This document shows positions 9,666 through 19,026 of a DNA stretch of 64,000 nt, piece by piece (the first letter of the stretch is position 1; each line of letters opens with the position of its first letter). Origin of the DNA: CAZSMC01 sp964607755 (GTDB lineage: Bacteria; Zhuqueibacterota; Zhuqueibacteria; Residuimicrobiales; Krinioviventaceae); contig CAZSMC010000003.1 of the NCBI GenBank assembly GCA_964607755.1, forward strand, positions 69,175-133,174, read 5' to 3'. A model generated the notes under the pieces. The model worked only from the letters and a program-made list of their open reading frames with translations, did not search any database and was not told the origin of the DNA. Made by a program: the position numbers and the translations under genes.

Positions 9666-11125
9666 GCCACCTCGGCCGATGTCTTCTTTTGTCGAATGAA
9701 CAACCTCAATTCAATAATCAGCTTACGATCCAAAATCTGTAATGAACCTAAATAAATAGCACCCGAAACCAACAAGCCTAATAACAATACAATCAGATCG
9801 CCAAAATTGAGCACATTTTTTAAAAACCAACGCGAAATATAGCCAGCAAGCAACATGGTTGCCGTTGCAGGCCCTGTTACTGAAAATGCGGATAAAAATT
9901 CAGCCGGGGATACCTTTATTTGCCGATTTGTAATATCCTGGATAATTGGCCAGGTAACCAGATAGAGTGCGGAAAAAGCCGCTGCCACGCCCGTCAGTCC
10001 CCACCGGGTTCCAACCCATACAGCGCCGATGAGAGGCAGCAGATAAAAAGCATTCCATTTCAGTTCAATGTCCGGCCGGCCGACAGCCATCAAAACTGAA
10101 CCTTTGATTGTGCCGACAGATTTTAGCATCGCCATCGGCACCAGAATTTGCAGAGGTATCACAACCTCGATCCACTTTTCCGTTAAAAATACAACGACAA
10201 ACTCTCGTGCAAACACGCCAAGAGCGATCAACATCGGAAAAGTGATAAGTGAGATGAACGTCATGGAACGAAGGTAACCGGTTTTGAATCGTTTCATGTC
10301 ATTCTGAACATGTGAAAATGCCGGGAAAACCACTTTGGCGACAATGCCTGATATCCGCTGCACCGGCAGTTTGACAAGATAAAGCGCCCAATTGTAAATG
10401 CCGAGTGCAACCTCCCCCAGTATCCGGCCGATGATGGTAATGTCCGCATTCATCACCAGATAAATCATCACATCGTTTGTCAACACATTTGAACTGAAAC
10501 GATAAAATTCTTTAAATTCACGAAAAGCAAAATGAAATTTGGGACGCCACGTGCAGGCAATCCACACACCAATTACGGTAAATAAATCGCGCAATAAAAC
10601 ATTGGCGACCAGGCTCCAAACGCCAAAATTATGAAAAGCCAAAATAACGGCAATGATACCGCTAACGGTGACCGAGCTGATTTCGATAATCGCGAGTTTT
10701 TTAAACTGCATTTGACGAGTGAGCAAAGATTTGTGCACGATACCAAATCCACCAATGAAAAAGCCAAGCGCAATAACCAAAATGACTGGCTTGACGAGTG
10801 GATTTTGGAAGAACAACGAAATCGGGATTGACGCCGCAGCCGAAGCGCCGTAAAGCAAGAGTCCGAAAAGGATGCTCACCCAGAACATGGTGGAAAGTTG
10901 CGGTGGTTTTAACTCTTTTTTTTGGATAATAGCTGTGCCCAATCCTTTGTCATTGGCCATGCCGATGGCCACGGTAATCAGTCCTGCCATTCCCACAATC
11001 CCGAAATCGGCCTTGCTCAACAAACGAGCCAGAACCGCCTGAATAATGACAAGAACAACTTGCATGCTCATCTTGGCTGCACCGGTCCACAGCACGCCAG
11101 AGATTGTTTTTTGTCTCAGGCTCAT
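9662..11125 (-). CDS. Lipopolysaccharide/exopolysaccharide flippase (MOP superfamily)
   Basis: A 487-residue protein beginning MSLRQKTISGVLWTGAAKMS, the characteristic start of the polysaccharide-export flippase subgroup related to WzxC/TuaB/AmsL. It has about 12-14 membrane segments. This subgroup differs from the flippase at 301-1734, so the cluster has two lipid-glycan transporters from separate branches. It overlaps both neighbours by 4 nt (ATGA-type junctions), consistent with translational coupling to the interrupted GT-C gene upstream and the GT4 gene downstream. Family call firm; cargo unknown. Confidence 0.87.
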   Translation of the reverse strand: MSLRQKTISGVLWTGAAKMSMQVVLVIIQAVLARLLSKADFGIVGMAGLITVAIGMANDKGLGTAIIQKKELKPPQLSTMFWVSILFGLLLYGASAAASIPISLFFQNPLVKPVILVIALGFFIGGFGIVHKSLLTRQMQFKKLAIIEISSVTVSGIIAVILAFHNFGVWSLVANVLLRDLFTVIGVWIACTWRPKFHFAFREFKEFYRFSSNVLTNDVMIYLVMNADITIIGRILGEVALGIYNWALYLVKLPVQRISGIVAKVVFPAFSHVQNDMKRFKTGYLRSMTFISLITFPMLIALGVFAREFVVVFLTEKWIEVVIPLQILVPMAMLKSVGTIKGSVLMAVGRPDIELKWNAFYLLPLIGAVWVGTRWGLTGVAAAFSALYLVTWPIIQDITNRQIKVSPAEFLSAFSVTGPATATMLLAGYISRWFLKNVLNFGDLIVLLLGLLVSGAIYLGSLQILDRKLIIELRLFIRQKKTSAEVA

Positions 11126-12294
11126 TCGGTTAACTCCAGCGAATTTGGTAATTGGGAGAAATAGCTCGGTACTTTATGCGGAAATGTTGAAAACGAATAA
11201 ATCCGCACCGGATATTGTGAGCCCTCGATTCGGGCTATTTCGCTGTAGTATTTTTCCATTTCTTCCTGAATAAAATTCCAGTAACGCGAAAGTTTGCGTT
11301 GGGTATAGCCGTCAAGAATGATGTATTCTGGCCGGTTGGCTTGAAATTCGGTTTGGAAATCGTCGGTCTCCTTTTTTAAAAACTGGGTGGGATGAGAAAC
11401 TCCCCGGTACGGATTCAATCCGCTCTCAAAAGTCCAGATCATGCCGCCGCTCAAGACATGGTCATCCGGGTCAGCGTGTTGGCGCAAAACATGATTGACC
11501 TTATAAACGGTTTCCGGAGTCCACACCGCTTCATATCCGAATGTGATAACATGCCCCGAAAAAAATGCGGTGATCAAAAAGGCAAAGAAAAATGTCATCA
11601 ATTGTACTCGAATCTTCAATTGTTCTTCAAACCAGCTTTTCTCTAACATTGCAAAAGATAGGTAATAAAAAGCGATAACACTGGCAATTCCTGTAAAGAT
11701 CGCCTCAACATTTAGTATGGAAAATAAAAGATGAATGCCGGTCATTATTGCAGTACTGCCAGCAGTCAACAACAGTATACGTTTAACAGGGAGTGAAAAA
11801 ACCGCGCCCATAAATCCGCATACCACGAGAGCGGACAGGATCAAATAGCCACCGATGCCAAAATAAATGTGCCAGAAAATTCGTTGCCCTACAAATCCGC
11901 ACGCAAAAGCCACAGCCGCGGCAAACAAAATGAACATAAATTTTCTGATTGACCATTGGCGAGTTTTCTCAGCCAACCAAAAACCAGCCAGCAAAAAAAG
12001 CGGGGGTAGCATTTCGGTAAAATATTGTGTGTAAAAACTTTTATTCAAGGTTTGATAAAGGTATAATAAAAAGGCACACCCGAACCAGAAGAGTAGGAAA
12101 ATGAAATACTCTTTTTTTTCAATAGATTGTTTTTTTATAAAAACAAACGCAAAATAAGCAGCAATAATCACAAAAAAGGATAAAAAAATAGCTTGCCGCC
12201 AGGCAGTTATCGTATAGTCAATGTCCTGGCCCAGGATACGAAACCCCGACGAGTCAACAATACGGTATTGTTCCGGCACAGCTCCGAAAATATG
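11122..12294 (-). CDS. GT39-like membrane glycosyltransferase, C-terminal part (split by assembly gap)
   Basis: This frame is open from the gap edge (12294) to a stop at 11122 and reads HIFGAVPEQYRIVDSSGF into about eight membrane segments, then a soluble tail (residues like DHVLSGGMIWTFES). It is the C-terminal 390 residues of the protein whose N-terminus lies at 12395-13202. Deleting the 100 Ns and one copy of the flanking 55-bp duplicate joins both parts in frame; counted from the TTG at 13211 this gives 645 codons. The stop overlaps the flippase start by 4 nt. It is not a separate gene; the apparent start at 12279 is only a GTG valine codon. Confidence 0.85.
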   Translation of the reverse strand, partial: HIFGAVPEQYRIVDSSGFRILGQDIDYTITAWRQAIFLSFFVIIAAYFAFVFIKKQSIEKKEYFIFLLFWFGCAFLLYLYQTLNKSFYTQYFTEMLPPLFLLAGFWLAEKTRQWSIRKFMFILFAAAVAFACGFVGQRIFWHIYFGIGGYLILSALVVCGFMGAVFSLPVKRILLLTAGSTAIMTGIHLLFSILNVEAIFTGIASVIAFYYLSFAMLEKSWFEEQLKIRVQLMTFFFAFLITAFFSGHVITFGYEAVWTPETVYKVNHVLRQHADPDDHVLSGGMIWTFESGLNPYRGVSHPTQFLKKETDDFQTEFQANRPEYIILDGYTQRKLSRYWNFIQEEMEKYYSEIARIEGSQYPVRIYSFSTFPHKVPSYFSQLPNSLELTE

Positions 12295-12449
12295 NNNNNN
12301 NNNNNNNNNNNNNNNNNNNNNNNNNNNNNNNNNNNNNNNNNNNNNNNNNNNNNNNNNNNNNNNNNNNNNNNNNNNNNNNNNNNNNNNNNNNNNNGAAACC
12401 CCGACGAGTCAACAATACGGTATTGTTCCGGCACAGCTCCGAAAATATG
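12240..12449. other. 100-N scaffold gap flanked by an exact 55-bp duplication
   Basis: Ns occupy 12295-12394. The 55 bp before the gap (12240-12294) are identical to the 55 bp after it (12395-12449). This is what remains when two contigs that share a k-mer-length overlap are scaffolded without merging; 55 is a commonly used assembler k. Joining through the overlap restores a single reading frame across the site, so the gap most likely represents no missing DNA. Confidence 0.9.
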
Positions 12450-13202
12450 CAAAAGTCGATTCCATACAAGGTAAAGCGGATTGAGTTGTGAAAACAGAAA
12501 ATCCTGAACAGTCATCTCCGAATAGAGAATAAAAAAGATTAGCACTATAGCCAGATAACCAACAAAAAAGTAAAAGAGATGGCTGGACTTTTCTTTCCAA
12601 TCAGAATTGGTTAAAATGATAAACAGAAAGATAGCGAGAGGCATGTACAAAGCGGGCTGACGTACATAAAATGCGCATGCTGAAAAAATTCCGGTGAGAA
12701 CCATCCAGAACCATTGCCCTCTTTTAACGGCAAGAGCTTTGAAAAAAACATAAACAGCCAGACAGCTCAAAAAGATAGTTAACGGTTCTGTTTTAACGGT
12801 CGCAGACCAGATTAAAGTCAACGGAAGAAAGAGACCGAGGGCAGCGGCGATGAATCCGGCACGCCATGAAAATAGCTTTTTGCCGATTAAAAATAAAAGT
12901 GCCCCGGACCCCAGTGTCGAGAACATAGGCACAAGCCGGCCAATAGGAAATGAGATGCCAAAAGAATTCAGAAAAAAGGCAAGCACGGAAACATAGAGCG
13001 GTTGCCGGGAGCCGTAATCAACAACCGGTTTCAGGCCCTGCAGCAGAAACCGCCCATCCATGAGATGCGCGCCCTCATCCGGATTAATCCAGCGGTGATG
13101 GATCAGAATCAACCGGATAATGAGCGCAAGGAGAAAGAGTCCGGCAGTTGCAGCATAACGGATTGTTTTATTTGAGAGGGTCAATTGTTTATGGAGTGAC
13201 AT
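12395..13202 (-). CDS. GT39-like membrane glycosyltransferase, N-terminal part (split by assembly gap)
   Basis: The N-terminal 269 residues or so of the GT-C enzyme completed at 11122-12294. After the first membrane segment comes IHHRWINPDEGAHLMDGRFL, with the acidic pair (DE) expected at the catalytic first periplasmic loop, followed by FSTLGSGALLFLIGKKLFSW and further membrane segments. ATG at 13202 is chosen; a TTG three codons upstream (13211) is possible. It overlaps the end of the upstream GT2 gene. As in related clusters, the GT2 probably makes the polyprenyl-phosphate sugar this enzyme uses. Confidence 0.85.
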
Positions 13203-13977
13203 TCTGTTCAATGCTTTCCCGGCTTTTGAGTTGCTGATTCAGCTTGTAGATTCGATGCCTGTAAAGTCCCCATTTATTGAGCACAAACAAAACGGACGTT
13301 TTTAATACACCTAATCCATATTTCATGCTCCTGCTGAAATTAATGGAAGATGCATCCGGAAAATATTTTGTCGGGCACGAAATTTCGCCAATTCTGTATC
13401 CAAAATGTATAGCCTGGGCAATAATTTCATTATCAAAGATAAAATCATCCGAGCATTGGTCCAGCGGCAAGTTGGTCAGCAATTTGTTAGAAAAGGCGCG
13501 ATATCCGGTATGGTATTCGGAGATTTTTTGACGGAGCATGATATTCTCAAATGCGGTTAAGAACCTGTTGGAAATATATTTATACACCGGCATTCCGCCT
13601 CTCAACGCGCCGCCTGAGATAATCCGTGATCCGAGAACCATATCATATTGTCCGATAGCGATGAGCGAGGCCATGGCGCCAATTAATTTTGGCGTATATT
13701 GGTAATCTGGGTGGAGCATAATAACCACATCAGGATCTCGTTTCAAAGCTTCTTTATAACACGTCTTTTGGTTGCCACCGTATCCGAGATTTTTTTTATG
13801 AATAAACGTCGTAATTCCCAATTCCTCTGCCACTCTGGTGGTGCTGTCGGCACTGGCGTCATCGACCATCAACACGTCATCAACAATATCAAAAGGGATT
13901 TCCTCATACGTCATCTTTAACGTTGATTCCGCATTATAGGCTGGCAGTACAACGATTACTTTTTTTTCGTGTATCAC
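13189..13977 (-). CDS. GT2 glycosyltransferase (HPDYQY subtype, polyprenyl-phosphate type)
   Basis: A 262-residue protein with VIVVLPAYNAESTLKMTYEE, VDDASADSTTRV and NLGYGGNQKTCYKEAL. In place of the usual DxD it has MLHPDYQYTP, a known variant in GT2 enzymes of this type, in which only one Asp of the motif is kept. It starts at a GTG (13977) preceded by AAGGA at good spacing. No C-terminal membrane pair is visible. It is coupled to the following GT-C gene, which starts before this one ends; the likely role is to make a lipid-phosphate sugar for that enzyme. Confidence 0.83.
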   Translation of the reverse strand: MIHEKKVIVVLPAYNAESTLKMTYEEIPFDIVDDVLMVDDASADSTTRVAEELGITTFIHKKNLGYGGNQKTCYKEALKRDPDVVIMLHPDYQYTPKLIGAMASLIAIGQYDMVLGSRIISGGALRGGMPVYKYISNRFLTAFENIMLRQKISEYHTGYRAFSNKLLTNLPLDQCSDDFIFDNEIIAQAIHFGYRIGEISCPTKYFPDASSINFSRSMKYGLGVLKTSVLFVLNKWGLYRHRIYKLNQQLKSRESIEQNVTP

Positions 13978-14046
13978 GCGTTCGTCCTTTTTCCAATCAA
14001 AATTAAAACAACCTGAAAATTGTCCCGCCTTGTTGAAATATTTAGA

Positions 14047-15270
14047 TCACTTTAAAACAGGTTCTTTCTCATAAATCAGCCAGTTATTGTATTTGTGCAT
14101 GTTTTTTTCAATATCATAAACTTCGGGATGTTCGCTTTTAACCTCGTCAATGATTTGGATCAGCTCCTCGTAAGTATAGGCTTTTATGCCGCATTTCTGA
14201 ACTTTGACCGCATTCATCAGCCTGTTCAACATTCCACTCGGATAACGTGATGAAATCGTCATTTCCGGATAACTTCCGTATTGACATCCTTTGCATTGGC
14301 TGGTTACTTTGCGAGTTTCTTTTCTAAATTCTTTTGATTTAAAAATGCCGGGAAAATCCGGATCGATGACAGAAACTTGATTTTCTTTCAATTGTTTGTC
14401 AGCACAAATGGCAAAATCGCCATTAGGCCGGATGGCAAAATAAAGATTCGGGCTATCGCAAACACCTTTGTATCTCCAGGTCGGTTGTCCTGTTTTCATG
14501 AATTCTAGTGAACTTTCGAGATATTTTTTTGAATCAAACAGATTGTAATCCTGTTTTCTCATTTTGTGTAATGATGAAAATACATTTTCTAGTTCATTAA
14601 AATCTTTTTCATCGACAAGAAACTCCGAGTCACTGCTTCGATAAGCCATGGTTTCATCGGGCTGGCGTATGTGAACCGGAACAAGAGACAAGTGCCAGCC
14701 AATGCGTGTTGCTAACTTGAGAATAACCGGAATTTCAGCATAATTAAAAGCGGATAAAACCGTGCCAAAGCAAGTGAACGCATCTTTTTTAGGAAACAAT
14801 TGCGAAACATGAGCAATGGTTTTGATTGCATTATCCCAGGAACCCCGTGCCCGGTTAATGTAATCCTGCTTTCTTGGGTCCAGCGTATCGAGAGAAATAT
14901 TGATATCCTTTGCTCCGGCTTTGACGCACTTTTCGAGCATTTCCGGAGTCGCCACCCGCATACCGGCTGTCTGAAGTCTGACATCGAGTCCTCTGTCAAC
15001 GAATATTTTGACAATCTGGGGATAATCTTTTCGTAAAAACGGTTCACCGCCCATCAGCACGACCACGCCTGCGCCAATTTCAACAAGATTGTCGGCGATT
15101 TTTTCAATTTCATCCAAAGTGACATCACGTATTTTTTTATTCGCATTCACAATACCGCAATGACGGCAGCGCAAATTGCATTTTCCGGTCACATAAAATT
15201 GGATATAAAATGGACTATTTTTTGTAATGACAGCTTTCAAAAGGGACATCTTTGTATGGAAACTAAACAT
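14047..15270 (-). CDS. Radical SAM protein with SPASM-like C-terminal cysteines
   Basis: A 407-residue protein. Residues 31-38 read CNLRCRHC, the CxxxCxxC motif that holds the radical SAM 4Fe-4S cluster, followed by VVLMGGEPFLR (the GGE motif that binds the SAM amino group). The C-terminal region has GVCD, AICAD and QCKGCQYG cysteines, the pattern of a SPASM/twitch domain with auxiliary clusters. The ATG at 15270 is chosen because GGAGAG lies just upstream and it overlaps the stop of the methyltransferase by 8 nt; a TTG at 15300 is unlikely. Substrate unknown; position suggests modification of a sugar, lipid or peptide in envelope synthesis. Confidence 0.83.
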   Translation of the reverse strand: MFSFHTKMSLLKAVITKNSPFYIQFYVTGKCNLRCRHCGIVNANKKIRDVTLDEIEKIADNLVEIGAGVVVLMGGEPFLRKDYPQIVKIFVDRGLDVRLQTAGMRVATPEMLEKCVKAGAKDINISLDTLDPRKQDYINRARGSWDNAIKTIAHVSQLFPKKDAFTCFGTVLSAFNYAEIPVILKLATRIGWHLSLVPVHIRQPDETMAYRSSDSEFLVDEKDFNELENVFSSLHKMRKQDYNLFDSKKYLESSLEFMKTGQPTWRYKGVCDSPNLYFAIRPNGDFAICADKQLKENQVSVIDPDFPGIFKSKEFRKETRKVTSQCKGCQYGSYPEMTISSRYPSGMLNRLMNAVKVQKCGIKAYTYEELIQIIDEVKSEHPEVYDIEKNMHKYNNWLIYEKEPVLK

Positions 15271-16006
15271 TTTTAACTCTCCTTTTTCTACAGACGCCAA
15301 TTAGAGTTGCTCCGATGGGAAAATCGATATAATTCAGAAAATCTTTTTCCATAGTCAGAATTTTTGTTAAAATTGAATTCAACCAGGGAGTCGTTTCTGA
15401 GAAATCTCCGTTCTCTGTATCAGTAGGGAATATTTTTCTTTTAATCCAGAGTGGTGCAAAAAATAACGGTTGAATATAGCTGAGTTTTTCAACAACAAAT
15501 CCGGATTCTTCCAGTTTATTTTTTAATTCTTTTCTTGTGTATCTTCTTTTATGGCCATACAACGTATCATGCGTACCGAACAAGCAATTAAACGCGGGTA
15601 CGCTGATCTCCATATAACCATCTTCTTTTAAGATCCTATTGATTTCCTGGAGTGCGCCAAGATCATCATCCAAATGTTCTAACACATCAATAAAGAAAAT
15701 TACATTAAAAAAATGATCAGGAAACGGAATACTATTCGCTTCACCTTCTTGTGTAATAATTGTCGGATCTTTTTCCTTTAAATAATTCAAAATATCAGGA
15801 TTTATATCGAGAGCATATCGTTGCGGTGTTAAAGGTTTCAATCGATCGAGAAACGCGCCTCCGGCACTGCCTATATCGAGTATTTTTTGAGAATCACCAA
15901 AATCGACATATTTTTGTATTAATGCAACAAGCACATTATATTTGCTCACCAGCCACCAATGTTTTTGAGCAAGCGAATCATATTCTTTTAACTGGTTAAG
16001 ATTCAC
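15263..16006 (-). CDS. Class I SAM-dependent methyltransferase
   Basis: A 247-residue protein with motif I KILDIGSAGGAFLDRL (about residues 40-55), an acidic end of strand 2 in ALDINPDI, and FFIDVLEHLDDDLGAL, the usual post-strand-4 motif of Methyltransf_11/UbiE-like enzymes. It ends four nt short of the GT2 gene upstream and overlaps the radical SAM gene downstream, so the three genes appear to form a unit. It may methylate a sugar or lipid carrier product. The C-terminal 60 residues contain a hydrophobic patch (PLFFAPLWIKRKIF), perhaps for membrane contact. Confidence 0.82.
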   Translation of the reverse strand: MNLNQLKEYDSLAQKHWWLVSKYNVLVALIQKYVDFGDSQKILDIGSAGGAFLDRLKPLTPQRYALDINPDILNYLKEKDPTIITQEGEANSIPFPDHFFNVIFFIDVLEHLDDDLGALQEINRILKEDGYMEISVPAFNCLFGTHDTLYGHKRRYTRKELKNKLEESGFVVEKLSYIQPLFFAPLWIKRKIFPTDTENGDFSETTPWLNSILTKILTMEKDFLNYIDFPIGATLIGVCRKRRVKNV

Positions 16007-16936
16007 TTATTCGATCCCTTCATCGATAATGTACTGGGGTTTGCTTCTCTGGTCTTCGAATATATTTCCGATATACTCACCAATGACACCCAACAACAGA
16101 ATCTGCAAACCGCCTAAAAAAGTAACAGCCACAATTAGAGAAGTATAACCCGGGTAGGGAAGACCGAAAAATAGTTTTCTGATGATATTAAACAGGCCAT
16201 AAACTATACCGCTTAATGAAATAATTGCCCCGATAACCGTTGCTATTCTTAATGGAACTTTAGAAAACGAGGTTATCCCTTGTATGGCAAGAATGAAAAG
16301 TTTTTTATACGAATATTTGCTTTCGCCTATTGTACGGCCGGGTCGATTATACTCGATGCCCAGTTGTTTGCCGCCATACCAGCTTCTCAATCCTCTGATA
16401 TAAGGAAATTGTTCTTTTTGCAGAGTGATAAACTCAACCACTTTTCGTTTCATAACCGAAAAATCACCGGAATCCAGTGGCATATCAAAAGACACGATTC
16501 TGTTTATTATTCGATAATAGATTAGATAAGCCAGTTTTTTAACAAGACCGGAATCCCGTTTTTTCCGTACGGCATAAACCACGTCATAGCCGTCGATACA
16601 TTTTTCGAACATTTCTTTTAATAATTCTGGAGGGTCCTGGCCATCACCATCCATAATGCCCACTATTGCACCTTTCGAAGCTCTCAAGCCGGCCATTATG
16701 GCAGGCTGGTGGCCGAAATTTCTGGAAAAGCGCACTCCCCGCACTCTATTATTTGATTGGTTCTTTTGTTTGATAATTTTCCAGGTGTTGTCACTGCTTC
16801 CATCGTCTACAAACAGCAGTTCATATTGATTCAAATATTCGAGAGTTTTTTCGAGTTGATCTATGAATTGAAGCAGACCTTTTTCTTCATTAAACACAGG
16901 TATAACAACTGATAACTTTGGATTTTCTCTGTCCAT
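16007..16936 (-). CDS. GT2 glycosyltransferase with two C-terminal membrane helices (GtrB-like)
   Basis: A 309-residue protein: LSVVIPVFNEEKGLLQFIDQ, LFVDDGSSDNTW, NFGHQPAIMAGLRASKG and the metal-binding MDGDGQDPPELL, followed by two membrane segments (about 235-260 and 270-292) and a short cytoplasmic tail (FEDQRSKPQYIID). This is the architecture of GtrB/ArnC/bactoprenol glucosyltransferases, which transfer a sugar from a nucleotide donor to undecaprenyl phosphate. It is the first gene of the minus-strand envelope cluster seen here; a 141-bp gap with no gene precedes it, so a promoter may lie in 16937-17077. Confidence 0.87.
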   Translation of the reverse strand: MDRENPKLSVVIPVFNEEKGLLQFIDQLEKTLEYLNQYELLFVDDGSSDNTWKIIKQKNQSNNRVRGVRFSRNFGHQPAIMAGLRASKGAIVGIMDGDGQDPPELLKEMFEKCIDGYDVVYAVRKKRDSGLVKKLAYLIYYRIINRIVSFDMPLDSGDFSVMKRKVVEFITLQKEQFPYIRGLRSWYGGKQLGIEYNRPGRTIGESKYSYKKLFILAIQGITSFSKVPLRIATVIGAIISLSGIVYGLFNIIRKLFFGLPYPGYTSLIVAVTFLGGLQILLLGVIGEYIGNIFEDQRSKPQYIIDEGIE

Positions 16937-17077
16937 ATTTTTAAGATTCTCTTCCGCAGATTCTCAAGCAGGATGCATTTGATAATTTTTTGATTGTTTT
17001 GCCGTTGCATGTCATATCAATAAAATATGGAATACGGGTCAAAGCAAAAATGACAAAAAGCGGCACATTAGCGGACA

Positions 17078-18628
17078 TTAAAGATTCAAAAGTTCACGGG
17101 CTTTGGGGAAATAATCATAGCTCATGGTAATGTGTTCATCGTGTTCGATCCGAACTCGCTGGCGTCCCTCTTCCCCCCATATTCGCGCTGCAATTTCTTG
17201 CTTGAGGGCATTCCGGATTTCCGTTTGGTTCTCATAAAACTCGTATCGGTCAATTTTTAAACCAGAATTGAAGAGAAATCGATGAAAATTCAACAACATT
17301 TCGTCAGAGATCTCAAACTCTGTGGCGAATTTTTGTAAATCATCCAGCATTTCTTCTTCGAATAAAGAATTGACGTAATTATCCGCAAATTGATAAAAAT
17401 AGTTTTCTTCGGCAAAGTACAACCGTTTAAATATTTCAGACATTTTTTGTTTATCAGATTTGAACTGTACATCAGGTTTAATACCGCCGCCGCCTTCAAT
17501 GGTCCGTCTACCCGGAGTGGTGTATTTTTTTTGAGAATCATTCTGTCCGTCTGGCGATAATGGATTTCGCTGTATTAACCGGCCTAATGGAGTATAATAA
17601 CGAGCTGTCGTCAATAAAAGGGCAGAGCCGTCAGGGAACTTGTATTCGGTTTGCACCAATGCTTTACCAAATGTTCGCCTGCCAACGATCAAGCCGCGAT
17701 CCCAATCCTGGATTGCCCCGGCAAGGATTTCAGCGCCGCTTGCCGATGCTTGATTGACAAAAACGATAATCGGAAGAGCTGGCAATGTAACTTTTGACGT
17801 GGCTGTATATTGCTTAGAGGCCTGGTGATTTCGGCCCTTGGTGAAAACGATTATCTTTTCGCCCTCGATGAAACGGTCAGCGACATTCACAGCCGCTTCT
17901 AGGTCGCCGCCACTGTTATTTCGCAGGTCTAAAATAAGCCTTTTCATTCCCTTACCGTTGAGTTCGGCAAAGGCGATATCCAGTTCGGTGGGGGTTGAAT
18001 CTGTAAATGTTGAAATTTTAATATATCCGGTATGTTGATCCAGCATAAAAGACGCAGGTATGCTTTGCAGCATTAATTTCCGTCGCGGCAGCTCAAAAGA
18101 GAGAGTATCATTCTTCACCGGACGAAGTACAGACATGTTGACAGGGCCATTAAAGTCGTCACTCAGGAGAAGATGAATATCGCCTGCGTTGAGATTTTTT
18201 ACAGAATTGTTTTGAATTTTTAGAATACGATCACCAAGACACAGGCCAGCTATTTCTGCCGGGCCACCGTCAACGAGTGAGGTGATAACCGGCTTGTTCG
18301 AAATCATCGTGTATTTCAGTCCAATGCCGTAAAAGCCGTTATACTTGACAGCGTAATCAGTGTAGCTATCTGGCGGCAGATATCGCGAATATGGATCCAA
18401 TCCGGACAACATACCATCGATAGCATTGTTAAGCAGTTTATCCGGGTCAGTGTCTCGGACATAAAAACGTTCAATTTTATCCAGGATCATGGTTAACAGC
18501 GCCCAGCGGTTATAGGACTCTTGAGCCGCACGCGCGATCTTGCGGGGGCCAATGATAAAAATAACGCCAACCATGACGAGAAGAAGCAGGACTGCAAATG
18601 TTTTATGCTTTTTTATAAATTGTATCAT
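17078..18628 (-). CDS. S41 family C-terminal processing peptidase (CtpA-like) with PDZ domain
   Basis: A 516-residue exported protease. A single N-terminal membrane anchor or signal (residues 11-28) is followed by LDKIERFYVRDTDPDKLLNN, a PDZ domain (about 95-185), and the catalytic core with VFVNQASASGAEILAGAIQD (nucleophile Ser near residue 298) and GRRTFGKALVQTEY (general base Lys near 322). A charged C-terminal region of about 130 residues follows. Such enzymes trim periplasmic proteins from their C-termini. A paralogue is at 42542-44254. It stands alone between the envelope cluster and the tRNA genes. Confidence 0.9.
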   Translation of the reverse strand: MIQFIKKHKTFAVLLLLVMVGVIFIIGPRKIARAAQESYNRWALLTMILDKIERFYVRDTDPDKLLNNAIDGMLSGLDPYSRYLPPDSYTDYAVKYNGFYGIGLKYTMISNKPVITSLVDGGPAEIAGLCLGDRILKIQNNSVKNLNAGDIHLLLSDDFNGPVNMSVLRPVKNDTLSFELPRRKLMLQSIPASFMLDQHTGYIKISTFTDSTPTELDIAFAELNGKGMKRLILDLRNNSGGDLEAAVNVADRFIEGEKIIVFTKGRNHQASKQYTATSKVTLPALPIIVFVNQASASGAEILAGAIQDWDRGLIVGRRTFGKALVQTEYKFPDGSALLLTTARYYTPLGRLIQRNPLSPDGQNDSQKKYTTPGRRTIEGGGGIKPDVQFKSDKQKMSEIFKRLYFAEENYFYQFADNYVNSLFEEEMLDDLQKFATEFEISDEMLLNFHRFLFNSGLKIDRYEFYENQTEIRNALKQEIAARIWGEEGRQRVRIEHDEHITMSYDYFPKARELLNL

Positions 18629-18788
18629 ATTTAAAAATTGTTTTTTGCACTAGAGTTAGGAAATAATGTTAATGATTCAAGCGGTAAATTTCAACGATAA
18701 TATTTTGTGATGACTAAAAAGTTTTTAAACTTTGAGTTATATTACTCATTATGGAATAATTTGCGAAAATATTTTAAATAAATTTTTA

Positions 18789-18817
18789 TTGCGTCTTTAA
18801 AATAAATTTAATAACTT
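18789..18817 (+). promoter_or_regulatory. Possible promoter of the tRNA-Lys pair
   Basis: TTGCGT at 18789-18794 and TAACTT at 18812-18817 are separated by 17 bp in an AT-rich stretch, placing a transcription start about 4 nt before the first tRNA. Matches are imperfect and the host sigma-factor consensus is unknown. Confidence 0.3.
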
Positions 18818-18827
18818 TATCGTCTTT

Positions 18828-18901
18828 GAGGGTGTAGCTCAGCTAGGTAGAGCAGCGGCCTTTTAAGCCGTCGGTCGTGGGTTCGATTCCCGCCACCCTC
18901 A
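18828..18901 (+). tRNA. tRNA-Lys (anticodon UUU)
   Basis: A 74-nt cloverleaf folds by eye. The acceptor stem is GAGGGTG with CACCCTC, the D-stem GCTC/GAGC, the anticodon stem GCGGC/GCCGT with loop CTTTTAA (anticodon TTT), and the T-arm GTGGG-TTCGATT-CCCGC. The discriminator base is A and CCA is not encoded. It reads AAA/AAG lysine codons. The next tRNA follows 51 bp later on the same strand. Confidence 0.96.
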
Positions 18902-18952
18902 CAATTATAGGCTGCGAGGCCTTTTTTATTTTAAATACACCCTATAACCATT

Positions 18953-19026
<74 letters not shown>

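Noticed and set aside
12240..12449. A genuine tandem duplication or insertion inside the GT-C gene
   Set aside because: Exact identity, k-mer-like length, adjacency to Ns and restoration of frame on merging all favour an assembly artefact.
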